DNA from: Selaginella moellendorffii
Lineage: Eukaryota; Streptophyta; Lycopodiopsida; Selaginellales; Selaginellaceae
DNA length: 64,000 nucleotides
Direction: 5' to 3'
NCBI RefSeq assembly: GCF_000143415.4
Contig: NW_003314416.1
Coordinates: forward strand, 129,332 to 193,331
The position numbers were made by a program, and so were the translations under genes. The notes below the pieces were generated by a model. That model was not told where the DNA came from, made no database searches, and saw only the letters and a list, made by a program, of their open reading frames with translations. Positions 1-10,135 of this stretch are shown here, piece by piece (position 1 is the first letter of the stretch; every line of letters starts with the position of its first letter).

Positions 1-332
1 AAGAGGTTGCAGTTGTGGGCGGGATGCCAACGCATTCGTCCAGAAACTTGCACCAGAGTGGAGATAGACCAATCAAAGAAGAACAAAAATAAAGGACTCG
101 AAAGAGTCATTATTAATTTTTTTTAACCTGCGCTTAAACGAATAAGTGCATTTAGGAAATGCTTGTCTGGTTTCTGCATGAATACAACAGTTTCTGGTTT
201 GTTTCAATGTGGCCAAGAAAGAGCAGCGGCGATGACGAATTTCAAGCAAGTCTCAGAACCTCGATCTCTTGTGGCTATAACTAAGGTTTCTAAAGGCAAG
301 TAATAAGTATGGATTGGGTAGTTTCGCGGGTG
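1..332. other. Unassigned leader sequence
   Basis: No coding region, repeat or RNA gene is recognisable here. Carrier-type coding sequence begins abruptly at about 333. Confidence 0.5.
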
Positions 333-612
333 TGGTTTGCTGGAAACCTGGCGTCGGGAGGCCTTGCCGGTGCCTCCTCGCTCTTCTTTGTCTACTCGCT
401 GGATTATGCCCGGACCCGCCTGGCCAACAATGCCAAGGCTGCAAAGAAGGGTGGTGGCGGTAGCGGTGGCGGTGGCCGCCAGTTCAATGGCCTCCAGAAG
501 ACCCTGGCCAGTGATGGCATTGCCGGCCTTTACCGCGGCTTCAACATTTCGTGCGTGGGTATTGTTGTGTACCCGGGCCTCTATTTTGGAATGTACGACT
601 CTCTCAAGCCCA
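333..612 (+). pseudogene. ADP/ATP carrier fragment, copy 1
   Basis: Reading from about 333, the translation matches the middle third of the plant mitochondrial ADP/ATP carrier, an inner-membrane antiporter exchanging cytosolic ADP for matrix ATP. Visible family landmarks are FAGNLASGG, the [12 protein letters not shown] segment, a glycine-rich matrix loop, and [12 protein letters not shown]. The fragment has no start, lacks the first transmembrane pair, and loses homology just after the SLKP segment at about 612. Compared with copy 2 it lacks 12 bases in the loop after RQFNGL, and the conserved YRGLYF reads YPGLYF. It cannot make a working carrier. It is either one half of a tandem duplication or a fragment carried in by a mobile element. 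Confidence 0.8.
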
Positions 613-872
613 AAGTCTACAGGAAAAATACAAAGAGAAAGCAATTTTCACTTCTCGATTCTTAGAAATTTTGTGGAAGAACTTTACCAGCGAGGAAGCC
701 ACGGCGTGCATAGCGGGGACGAAGAATCGGAGGCCACTGTTGTGGTCTTCGTAGCCTTTGAAGAATATAACCATTGAAAATGTGTGGATCAATAGAAATC
801 CGAGTGAGATGAGAGCTGTTCTAACAAAAACACACACCAATTAAATAGTGTCATGCTCATTGTCTGGGTGTA

Positions 873-1622
873 CACGCAGGCGCTAAACTTCGCCTTCAAG
901 GACCACTTCAAGAGGCTCGTCAACTTTAAGGCCGACCGGGACGGCTACTGGGTGGGGTTTGCTGGAAACCTGGCGTCGGGAGGCCTTGCCGGTGCCTCCT
1001 CGCTCTTCTTTGTCTACTCGCTGGATTATGCCCGGACCCGCCTGGCCAACGACGCCAAGGCTGCAAAGAAGGGTGGTGGCGGTAGCAGTGGCAGTGGCCG
1101 CCAGTTCAATGGCCTCCTGGACGTGTACAAGAAGACCCTGGCCAGCGATGGCATTGCCGGCCTTTACCGCGGCTTCAACATTTCGTGCGTGGGTATTGTT
1201 GTGTACCGGGGCCTTTATTTTGAAATGTACGACTCTCTCAAGCCGGTGCTGTTGGTTGGAGACCTCAAGGTGACCTTTTAGCTTGCTCCAGCAATCAATC
1301 GTGCTTTCTTCTTTGTGCAACAGGGCAACTTTGCTGCGAGTTTCTTCTTGGGCTGGAGCATCACCATTGCGGCTGGCCTTGCCTCGTATCCGATTGACAC
1401 GGTGAGGCGGCGTATGATGATGAGGTCTGGCGAGGGTGCCAAGTACAAGAGCTCAATGCACGCACTGAGGGAAATTATGGCCAAGGAAGGAGTCAAGTCC
1501 TTGTTTAAGGGTGCAGTGCTAACATCTTGAGAGCCGTGGCTGGAGCTGGAGTGTTGTCTGGCTATGACCAATTGCAAATGATCTTCCTGGGAAAGAGTTA
1601 TGGCTCTGGTGGGGGTGGCTGA
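873..1622 (+). pseudogene. ADP/ATP carrier fragment, copy 2, frameshifted
   Basis: This longer carrier copy starts at the ALNFAFKD segment, so the N-terminal presequence and first helix are missing. The RRRMMM signature that defines ADP/ATP carriers is intact near 1410, followed by KYKSS and LFKGA. A GT...AG interval at 1270-1323 fits a 54-base intron and restores the family sequence across an in-frame stop. After LFKGA near 1515 one base appears to be missing. The conserved end ([13 protein letters not shown] through the glycine-rich tail, stop at 1620-1622) is then found in another frame. Truncation plus frameshift make this a pseudogene. It lies 260 bases from copy 1 in the same orientation. 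Confidence 0.85.
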
Positions 1623-1762
1623 CAAGCTAACAAGCTGGATGCAGATCTTGTTTTGTTCATGCTACTGCATTTAATGCTTTAAAGATCATAAAAGGTTTTC
1701 TAATCCATTGAAAAGTATTACTGCTATTGGTGCGGTCATTTCGAATAGTCGGGAAACCAGCC

Positions 1763-1907
1763 ATGATTGATCGAGCTGTGCAAAGTCTGGAATCAGAGGG
1801 CTACGAGTTTGTGGGGGAGTTGAAAGGTCTCACATACGATGAAGTGATCCAGCTAAGGGTGCCTGTCTTTGCTGCTAAGAAGCTTGAGCCGCACCTCAAA
1901 GTGCCAG
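1763..1907 (+). CDS. Candidate 5' exon with SAM-like domain
   Basis: From an ATG at 1763, about 48 codons encode a helical segment whose pattern (LESEGYEFVGELKGLTYDEV then VPVFAAKKLEPHL) resembles a SAM domain: a short helix, the L-GLT-DEV turn, then a basic C-terminal helix. The exon ends at a good donor (gtatgg at 1908). Splicing to the AG at 2083-2084 keeps the frame and joins it to the coiled-coil exon of the Crinkler-like gene at 2105, giving a product of about 867 residues. The acceptor is weak and the domain call rests on pattern only. It may instead be a remnant of another gene. Confidence 0.4.
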
Positions 1908-2047
1908 GTATGGCTTCTCTTGCTTCGCATTTGTTTGTATGGCTATGACTGTTGTGTTTTGTTCCTATGCCCCTCGTTTTCTCTTTGATCCATGTTGGCT
2001 AAAGAGTTACTTCTCTTGTTTATAATCAAGGACTTATTTAATATAAC

Positions 2048-2092
2048 CCTAAACCCTAAACCGTCCATATAAGACGGTTTTAAGATAGGGTT
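2048..2092. promoter_or_regulatory. Telo-box hairpin upstream of the Crinkler-like start
   Basis: AAACCCTAAACCGTC is followed by a 7-base loop and then GACGGTTT and AGGGTTT, forming an imperfect hairpin. AAACCCTAA is the plant telo-box, common near start sites of plant genes. It lies just upstream of the ATG at 2105. Confidence 0.45.
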
Positions 2093-2104
2093 TCAACTAG
2101 CAAA

Positions 2105-4957
2105 ATGGACGAGGAATTGGCTAAGGTGCAGGCTGAAATTGCGCTTCTTGAGCCGCAGATCCAAGCGGCTGGGGAATCTTTTCTCTCTGCCCTTCAGAGT
2201 GGCAATCAATCTCTGGCGGAATATTGGCGGAATGAAAAAGAGCAGCTGCGGAAGGAGAAAGAGCAGCTGCGGAAGGAGAAAGAACAGCTGCGGAAGGAGG
2301 AAGAACAGCTGCGGGAGAAAAAACTCCTCCTCCTCAGAAGTAATGGTAAGTCATTCTTTGTGTATTTAGCTTTCCCCCTCGATTTGGGGCGTTTTGCTGT
2401 GTGTCGTTTCCATGTGGCTAGAGGTTTAGGGCTTAGGGTTATGGCGTCTGTTGTTTCAGCCTATGGCGTCGTGTGTTTGATGAAGTGGCTATTGTGTCAG
2501 GCTTTTGTTCCTGGCCGTTTGCTTGTTGGGCTCTCGTACTGTTGGATTGTTGGTATTCTGCGATCTTTTGGAAATGATTAAATGGATCTTATTGCAGTCG
2601 ATTGGGTGTGGTCACACTATGTTGGCTATGTTGCTCACTCCTTTTCTTGTCTGAAACAGAAACAAAAACAACCATAACAGGATCGGCCATGTCACAGGTG
2701 TGTGATACTTCCATCTCCACGAAATCGCAGTTCATATCTCGGTTGGCAACTCACGAGTCGGGTTATAAGGCGAAATTTCCCTCGGCCCGGACACCCATAT
2801 GCGCGCTTAGTAACCTGCCATGCCTTCTATGGGAAGGCGTAGGAGATGGACTTGTGGAGCTCGACAATCGGTTTGCACAGAGGTTGTCAGAACGTCAGAT
2901 CACTGTGCTTTTGGCTCCCAGTGGTTCAGGAAAAACGAGAATGTTGATCGAACTTGCCTGCAGTAGATTCACCTTGTTTTTCACGGGTAAGCGTCCGATG
3001 GTTGGATTTGGAGGAGGATCGGATGATGTAGACAGGGTTGCCAGCTGGATTAAGGCTCGGTTGCCCGCAGGTGAACACGATCTTGATCCGAATCATGCAG
3101 TGGTGCGGTTTGGTGTTGGGATTTTGATTCTTGTCCGGTTGAAATATTTGAAGTTGCTGAAAGCGCTGAAACCTGGGCTTCATCCACGTGATTGGGCTTT
3201 TTTCCAATTGGAGTACCCGGCAGTTGATGATGTCTTCCGTGCTGCGGTTGAAGCCTTGATCGATTGTGTTCCAGTGGATCAGCAACTGCCTATGGATCAG
3301 CTGAAGGAGGTTATAAGGAATCTTGCAGATGACATTGGTTGGAAGGAGGGGGTGGTTGTCCTTGATGAGGCTCAAAGGCTGCTTCGTTGTATGAAAGGTC
3401 GATTCAAGTCTGAACTCAGTCCTACGAAAGGGCAGCCGTTGTTGAACCCCATGTTACTGGCTCTGAAGTCGTACGGTTTCTTGAAGAGCTGCTTGTTTGT
3501 TGCGGGCACCGGCACGAGTATGCTTAAGGTTCGGGAAAGACTTCAGTCAGGGACAGTGAAGCCTTACGATGTAAGCGAAATTTATAGCTTACCTGGCTTT
3601 GACGACACCAACATTCCAGCCTTTCTTCAACGGTTTATAGATATCAGCAGGCTGGACATGCCCGCGATTACTTCCATGTACACTGGAAGAAGGCGACTTT
3701 TGAGCACGGCGATTGAGAAGTACGTTGTGCAGGACAAACCACCAGAGGATTGGTTCCAAGTTTTCTCCTTGGAGTTGATCAACAAGACTGGGGTGGAGCT
3801 TGGACTTTTTCGGTCTTTAAGGGATGAAGCGGAGCGGGTGTGCGATGATCCAGAGACAGCACAAATGATTGAGGACATTCTGTTCACGTATTATCTTACA
3901 GGTATGTGTCACTGATTCTTCACAGATATATTCCTCATGCTGGTTTTTTCCAGGTTTTGGTCATGTTATTGTGCAGCGGAAGAGGAGTGTCATGACCTTA
4001 GTTGACTGTGGCTTTGCAACGCTGCTTGAGAGTGACTCCAGTGCCGAACCTTTTGCACCGATTATTCCACACATAAGAGGGGTGAGGGGTGATGAAGCCG
4101 GACCTGGTTCTTCAGGTCGGGCTAACGTGCGATACGTGATCCTTCAAGAGCCGATGATTGCAGAAGCACTCTGGGAACATATGCCTGCTGGTACAGTAAT
4201 GGAGCGAGTCATCAGCACAGCTGCAAACGCATCAGTCCCTGGCATTACCTTTGAGCGGTTTGCATGCATCGTGGGGGAGGCATTTGACAACAAGCTACCA
4301 GCTGAGGTTTTGGGTTTGCAGGAAACAGATGTGGTCTACAAGGAGGAGTATGAAGTTGTAAAGCCAAGAGGGCACTCGGGCGTGCTGGTTCAGGAGATTC
4401 GGACTGAAGAACAGTTGAACCTGTGGCTTGAAGCTGTTGAGGCTGGTGCATCGTTTGCTACTTATGCATGGCTTCGACCATTCCAAGAAGCTGGACCAGA
4501 TGGGATGTTTCTTCTCAGAAGCAAAGAGTCGCATAAGATGATGCCTGTGTTTCTACAGTTCAGGACCGGATCTGGGCTGGGTGTGACTCAAGCTTTTTCC
4601 TCACTCGACATCATGAAGATTGACAAGATGCTGCATTCAGGAGGAGCCTCTCGAAAACTAAAACAGTGGTGCTGGACTGGCTACCTTAGGCTGGTTGTTT
4701 CACTGAACCCACATCCAAGGGTAGGAAAGGTGGCCTTCGGAGATTTGTGGTGGAGTGAGCGAGCGAGAAAGGGGCGCAAAGAAATACCCCTGGTAAGGCA
4801 TATTTCATTTGATTTTTGACATGTTTATTTTGTTCTTCAGGTTTCACCTCTGTCGGGTGTTTGGGCTGGTCGGAAACTTCGGGGGATTGTCAACATGGAA
4901 TTGCTGGATGCTGTGGAAGAGGTGAAGAAAGGTTTGAAGAAACTGAAAAGGGGGTGA
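2105..4957 (+). CDS. Crinkler (CRN)-like P-loop NTPase with nuclease-like C-terminus
   Basis: Four exons (2105-2345, 2660-3901, 3954-4792, 4841-4957) splice in frame to 812 residues. Residues ~40-75 form a charged coiled coil with repeated EQLRKEK units. A P-loop NTPase follows, with Walker A APSGSGKT at ~166-173, Walker B VVVLDEAQ with acidic residues at ~316-317, and an AGTGTS sensor-like segment near 362. The C-terminal ~200 residues fit a PD-(D/E)XK-type nuclease fold: a helix containing FERFACIVGEAF (~594-605), then GPDGMF with Asp ~677, then VFLQFR with Gln ~696 in the usual E-x-K strand. Known CRN proteins pair these NTPase and nuclease domains and occur in oomycetes, other eukaryotes and transposons. 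Two introns are only 52 and 48 bases. No frame break is seen. Role (effector, transposon function or immunity) is not determinable. Confidence 0.72.
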
Positions 4958-5273
4958 AGCACTTTGCTTGTCTTCGGGCCACTCATAGTTCTGCCCTATG
5001 TCCCTGATCTTCTCTTTTGGGAAGGATTTGAAGAGTTTTTCAGGGACCACATTAATGAATCTCACTTTATGAAAACGTTGTTCCACATAATTCATTGATT
5101 GTTGCTTTATGGTTTTCGCTCTTGGTGATCTCCAGCGTGTTTCCCATGCTATCTAAATTTTAAAATTTGATAACTTAAACCATGTAGTTTCAGGTTTTAA
5201 ACTTCCCACACAAAAATATATAAAGTTGCAACCAAGCAAAAAGAATATGGCAACAGGCTAGCAGGGGCCAAAG

Positions 5274-5295
5274 ATGGCATGAGGCTTCATGCCAT
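5274..5295. repeat. 22-bp palindrome
   Basis: Nearly perfect ATGGC...GCCAT palindrome. It marks a switch between inverted and direct homology to the 25.2-25.5 kb region. Confidence 0.85.
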
Positions 5296-6383
5296 TTTGA
5301 AATGTGGTCCTAAGCCATTCCGAGCCATGGTGAACATACTAGAAAGCACAAGTGCCGAATATCAAGAGGAAGTGGTAGCCACACCAAAGAAAATGCCGCT
5401 CGCAATGCCGCTTGCAATGCCGCAACTGCTCGTAGTGTCGCTCGCACAAACCGCCACTCACATAAACTGCTGCTCGCAATGGCGCTCGCAATGCCGCAAC
5501 CACTCGTAGCGCCGCTTGCACAAACCGCCACTCTCAACAATGCTCACAGAGCTGCGCATAAACCACAACTCACAATGCTGCAGCGCTCACTGCGCTCAGC
5601 GGAAGCAAGAAGACGGCGCACAAAAATGATAGACCTAGGAATGAGTGGGAGAATTCAAAAATGGCACATGCTTGAACGTCACATCAAATCCTCTGACAAA
5701 CCAAATCTTATAATTCCTCTGACAAATTTCAAACTAAAGAACATTGAGTAGCTTTTAGACTTTGCTGTCAGATCGTTGAACTTTGTCACATCATGTTCTT
5801 GCCTCGATCTAGCTGTGCCATGTCAGTGATTCTAACTTTGCCATGCCATGTCACCGATCTACACCAAGATTATTCGCTGTGTAAAAGAAAATTATGCTGT
5901 GTGAAGATGGGTATGTACTTCCATTTATGGCAATATAAGGCCACACGCCATTCAAAGAATAATGCATTTTTTGGTGCATTTTTGGGTTCAAAATTACATG
6001 CTATAAAGTTTACATGTGCCAAAAATAGAAACAGATAGAATTTCTTTATTTAGCTGGGAATTTAAATGGTAGAGGCATTTTTAGGTGCGGGTTGAAACTT
6101 GCATGAGCCCACACACTAGAAAATGAAGACAAAACATGCCCTTCCTTTGGTTGCTTAAAATTCAAAAATATTATAAACCTTTCTTATTGCATTTCAATGT
6201 TTTCAATTATGGTTTTTGATTTTCACAGAACTAGCCTAATCTATATGCATTCCACTGTCACCTTTATAGCTTCTAGAATCCCCAGCTAAGCTTTCCTTTG
6301 TCCTCTTCGCTAGCCTGAGATACATCTACTTATATAATGTGCTCGGCATCCGCCTCTTACAGCATTTGCCCAGAAAGGGCATC

Positions 6384-6409
6384 TTTAGGGTTTAGGGTTT
6401 AGGGTTTAG
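6384..6409 (+). repeat. Telomere-like TTTAGGG repeats
   Basis: About 3.5 units of the plant telomere heptamer, at the same relative position as in the transposon central regions. Confidence 0.9.
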
Positions 6410-6789
6410 CAATTCAGTACAAGATGCTTGATAAACATGCAAATACACTTTGGTGAAACCAGACTTAGTGAAGTTGGTTTCATGTGATCCCACGTTTGAT
6501 TGTGGTGCCACTTTGCAGTGTCGATGGAAAGGTCAATGCACACTAAACTGTAAAATCTTGGAGCAAAATAACGGTTGGATCTATGGCAAATGCCCCCGAA
6601 ATATTGTAAGCCTCGTGTGGTCTCATGTGATGTCCGATCAAGATGCTGCTTTGCAGGCTCATCAAGAAGGGCATTGCATACCGTTTTGTAAAATCTAGGT
6701 GCAATCTAACAGTTAGATCTCCAGAAAAGTCCAAGAAACCTTGCGCGTGTCAGAATATTCTAGAAATATACTCCTATGCACCCCTGGAA

Positions 6790-6811
6790 ATGGCATGTGG
6801 CCCCACGCCAT
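6790..6811. repeat. 22-bp palindrome
   Basis: ATGGCATGTGG then CCCCACGCCAT. Few mismatches between arms. Confidence 0.8.
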
Positions 6812-7026
6812 TCAAGAGATAACGCAAGATGATGCCGAGCATCTTTTGGTGCATTTTTGGGTTAAAAATTGCATGAGCCCACGTGCTATAAAGTTTATCT
6901 TTGCTAGAAATAGAAAAGTTTATCTGTGCCATGTGAGGTAGTTACATTCCTTTGTGCTCCGCATCTACCTCTTGCAGCATTTGCACAGAAAGGGCATTTT
7001 TCTCCATTCAGCATTTGGGCCTAAAA

Positions 7027-7048
7027 ATGGCATGCGCCCACACGCCAC
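7027..7048. repeat. 22-bp palindrome, degraded
   Basis: ATGGCATGCGC then CCACACGCCAC. The last base and the centre deviate from the consensus. Confidence 0.65.
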
Positions 7049-7260
7049 TCAAGGAATAACGCTAGAGGACACCGAGCATTTTTTGGGTTCAAAATTGCAT
7101 GAGCCCACACGCTATAATGTTGATTTGTGCGAAAAATAGAAACAGATAGAATTTCTTTATTTAACTGAACATCTGTCATTTTTGGAAATAGAATGCTACT
7201 AGTAGGGATCCCAACTCTGCTGGGAGTAATAGAGAATATTTTCAATTTGTAAAAATGTAG

Positions 7261-8626
7261 TTGTAATTGTAATTGTTCAATCTATTTCTTTTTTTTGCTT
7301 TCTCTTGGCAAGTTTATTTTATAGGTTGCTACTGAGACATACAACTTTGATTCCAATCTGTGTATTCTATAGCTTTACCAGGTTTGCAAGTCCTTCATGC
7401 CTTTTTAGTCATTTGTTTCCTGCACTAACTGGTTTTTCTCACAACAAGTTTAAGCCACAAAATCATGAACATCATGCAGCAATGGCAGTAGTGACAGTTT
7501 GCTGACCCTTCTATGAAAGTTCTTAAGCACAATTCTCAAGAATGGAGCTCTACCTCAGCTTCACAAAAATTGCTCAATGAAAAAAGCAACACTACTGGAA
7601 AACTTTATAAACTAAATGATGAGGAATTGAGTGAGCATGTCAAGGAAAAGACTACACATACCTCGAGTGGTCATTATCTAGAGAGCAATAAGAGCAGCAG
7701 GAGACTGGATTGATGCTGTGTAGCATTTAAAAGGCTGCAAAACAGAGGTGAGGCACCAGACACCAAGAAAAAGAAAAAGAAATGAAAAAATGATCAAAAG
7801 AATCATTGAACAAGAGCAAGGTAAGCCAAAAACATGCTTGGAAATCTCAGCCAGTATGAACAACAAAGTTCCTTACCTTCTTACTACTACCAGTTGCTAC
7901 TAAGATTTATAGCTTTGATTCTAAGCTATGCCTTTTACGGCTTTTGTTTTTTCTCACGACCAGCTTGAGCAAGAAAATCACAAATATCATGCAGTGACAA
8001 GTTGGTGACCCTTGTGTGGAAATCCACATTTACAGCTAAGTTCTTAAGTGTTGTGTTATAACTCTCAGGAATGGAGCTCTACCTCGGCTACATTCAAAAC
8101 TAAAGAATGATTGAAATCAGCAAACATGACAACAAATGATACCTGCTGATAAATCTCATAGATGGTGTCCTCTTTTTCGTTGCACCAGTGCTACACACAC
8201 TTTTGATGAGCATACTACCAAACACAAAAGAGAGAAAAAAAAATGAGGAAGAGCCAGAAACTGGCTTAGAACTCTTAGACGACACAAAGAACAAAGTCCC
8301 TACCTTCAACCTACTGCAACAAAAGCACAGGATTTTGGGATTCCCAGCCTAATCCTTTACATGCCAGATTCTACTTTTGCCCTGCTGGGATTTTAGCGAT
8401 GGTGGCTTTGCAGAGTGATCCTTATGATGGTGGTGATGCTGCTGAATATGAAAAAACTGGTTTTGGATCAGCAGTAATGAGCTGGTTCCATTCTGATGGA
8501 AATGGGATTTGCCTAAACCAACCCCAAGTCTCTTGATGTCCGTGTGTGGAGAGCAAAGAACACAACCAGCACGTCTTTGATTCCATGGCAGCCAAGAGCA
8601 TTGCGCCAAGGATTACAGCCAGGTAA
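7261..8626. other. Unassigned region with a decayed duplication
   Basis: Sequence around 7325-7570 recurs, diverged, at about 7885-8100 (ATCATGCAG, GTGACCCTT and AATGGAGCTCTACCTC are shared). No coding or RNA gene recognised. The next LTR retrotransposon inserted at its right end. Confidence 0.5.
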
Positions 8627-8631
8627 GAGAT
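8627..8631. repeat. 5-bp target duplication GAGAT, left
   Basis: Identical GAGAT follows the other LTR at 15193-15197. Confidence 0.8.
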
Positions 8632-10135
8632 TGTAAGCAACTAATTTTTCCATTCTACTTTAGTCACTTAACCGCACCTCTGACCACTTGGAGGAGTCTC
8701 ATCCACAACCTCTATAAGTCCCATTCAAGACTTGGGGCTTGCTAGCCCTGAGAATGGCATCCATGCCACTCAACCTTTGCACTTGGTCCAAGTGCTCCAC
8801 GTGTCCGATCCCATGACCGACACCCCAAGGTACCACCAACATATCAGCCCGTTACGCTAGGCCATGCCCATTCACCTTGGTCATATCGGTGGTCCAATGC
8901 CACCTGCATTGCAATCCCGTTTCTCAAGGACTGGGCCATTCATCCTTGAGTGGTCATCCCAGATGCACTCCTTAGCATCCTTAGGATGCCTGTAGACATG
9001 GGGAGTAGCCTTCCCTAATATCTCCGTTCTAGTCCTCACCAAGTTCCTTTTTGTCCTTGGCCGTGTTTGCCAACACTGCCATTAGATAAAGGCCCACGGC
9101 CCGACCACTAAGTCCCACTGTCCTCTAGGACTTCCTCATTGTGTGACTGTGTCCTTGGTCACCACACCAGAGGGCTACTCCTTTTCCTTTCCACAGTCTG
9201 GGATTTTGGAACAACATTTTGGAACACCGTGGCCCTACGCGGGCCTCATGGGTACTCTTCCTGCCTTCCGCATTTAGGTGCTCTAGCCATGGGCTTAGAG
9301 CGAGGTTCCGTTGAGCCATGCTAAGTATCCAAGTAGGTAGTGCCACCCACACTAGGACTGGGAGCATCGGCTAGTCGATCTCCCAGGGGAACTAGAGCTG
9401 GCTCTTGAACACTTCACCAAGCTACCCCACTTGTCGGTCCGTATTCACTCTAGTCTTAGACTTCCCAGTGGTCAGTTCATCACCCAACACTGGGTATGGC
9501 CTTCCTGGACCAAACTGGCCTTTCTGGGCCAAACTGGCCTTTCCTAGGCCAAATTGGCCTTTCCTGGCCAAACTGGCTCCATTGGGCTCCAACCCCCACA
9601 CTCTCCCTACTATACTTTTGGAACCCCCCGCAGCCGCCCCCCCCCCCCTAGGGACGATCGCTTTGGGCTTTCACCCAACAGCCTATATTAGTATTCGGAC
9701 TCGGACTCGGACTCGGACTCGGACTCACACTCGCACTCGGTCCCAGTCCTGGTTTCGGACTCGGACTCAGTCTCGGTCTCAGTTCCATCTTGGACTCCAT
9801 CTTGGGTCCATCTCGGACTCCATCTTGGACTCCATCTCGGGTCCATCTCAGACTCCATCTCAGACTCCATCTCGGGTCCATCTCGGACTCCATCTTGGGT
9901 CCATCTTGGGTCCATCTTGGACTCCATCTCGTGTTCCTTTTCTAGAGACTCACTCATTGCTCGCTTTGTGCTTGCTCCTCGAGCACTTCGTTGGGAGTTC
10001 CACTCCCACTCTTGACCTTTTCAAGTTAGAGCTTTTAGTCCAAACATGTTATGCTTATTTGGTTTTCGCTTCAGCCACTACCATGTGGCACCCTTTCGGC
10101 TCCACTTTTGGGCCCTAGGGATTTTATATCTCACA
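8632..10135 (-). repeat. 3' LTR of family X element
   Basis: 1,504 bases, starting TG and ending CA on the minus strand. It contains a C tract and GGACTC minisatellites. Confidence 0.85.
9635..9937. repeat. C tract and GGACTC / CCATCTCGG minisatellite in LTR
   Basis: A C tract (~9635-9649) is followed by GGACTC hexamers and then 18-base units of the form GGACTCCATCTCGGGTCC. These give long artefactual open frames on both strands. Confidence 0.9.

Larger units (their letters stand above)
5200..7260. repeat. Non-coding block shared with the centre of the DNA transposon
   Basis: Segments here match the region between the two divergent transposon genes at 25.2-28.0 kb and 60.2-62.1 kb. Shared pieces are the GCTCGCAATGCC repeats (5395-5530), the CTTGCCTCGATC stretch near 5800, the telomere-like run near 6390 and the block near 6450-6700. 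Three 22-bp palindromes lie inside. It ties the Crinkler-like gene to the same mobile-element family. No terminal inverted repeat of the 20.6-kb element was found around it. Confidence 0.7.

Noticed and set aside
9405-10118. A 237-codon frame in the left family X LTR
   Set aside because: Same cause: repeat-driven, inside an LTR, with no protein motif.
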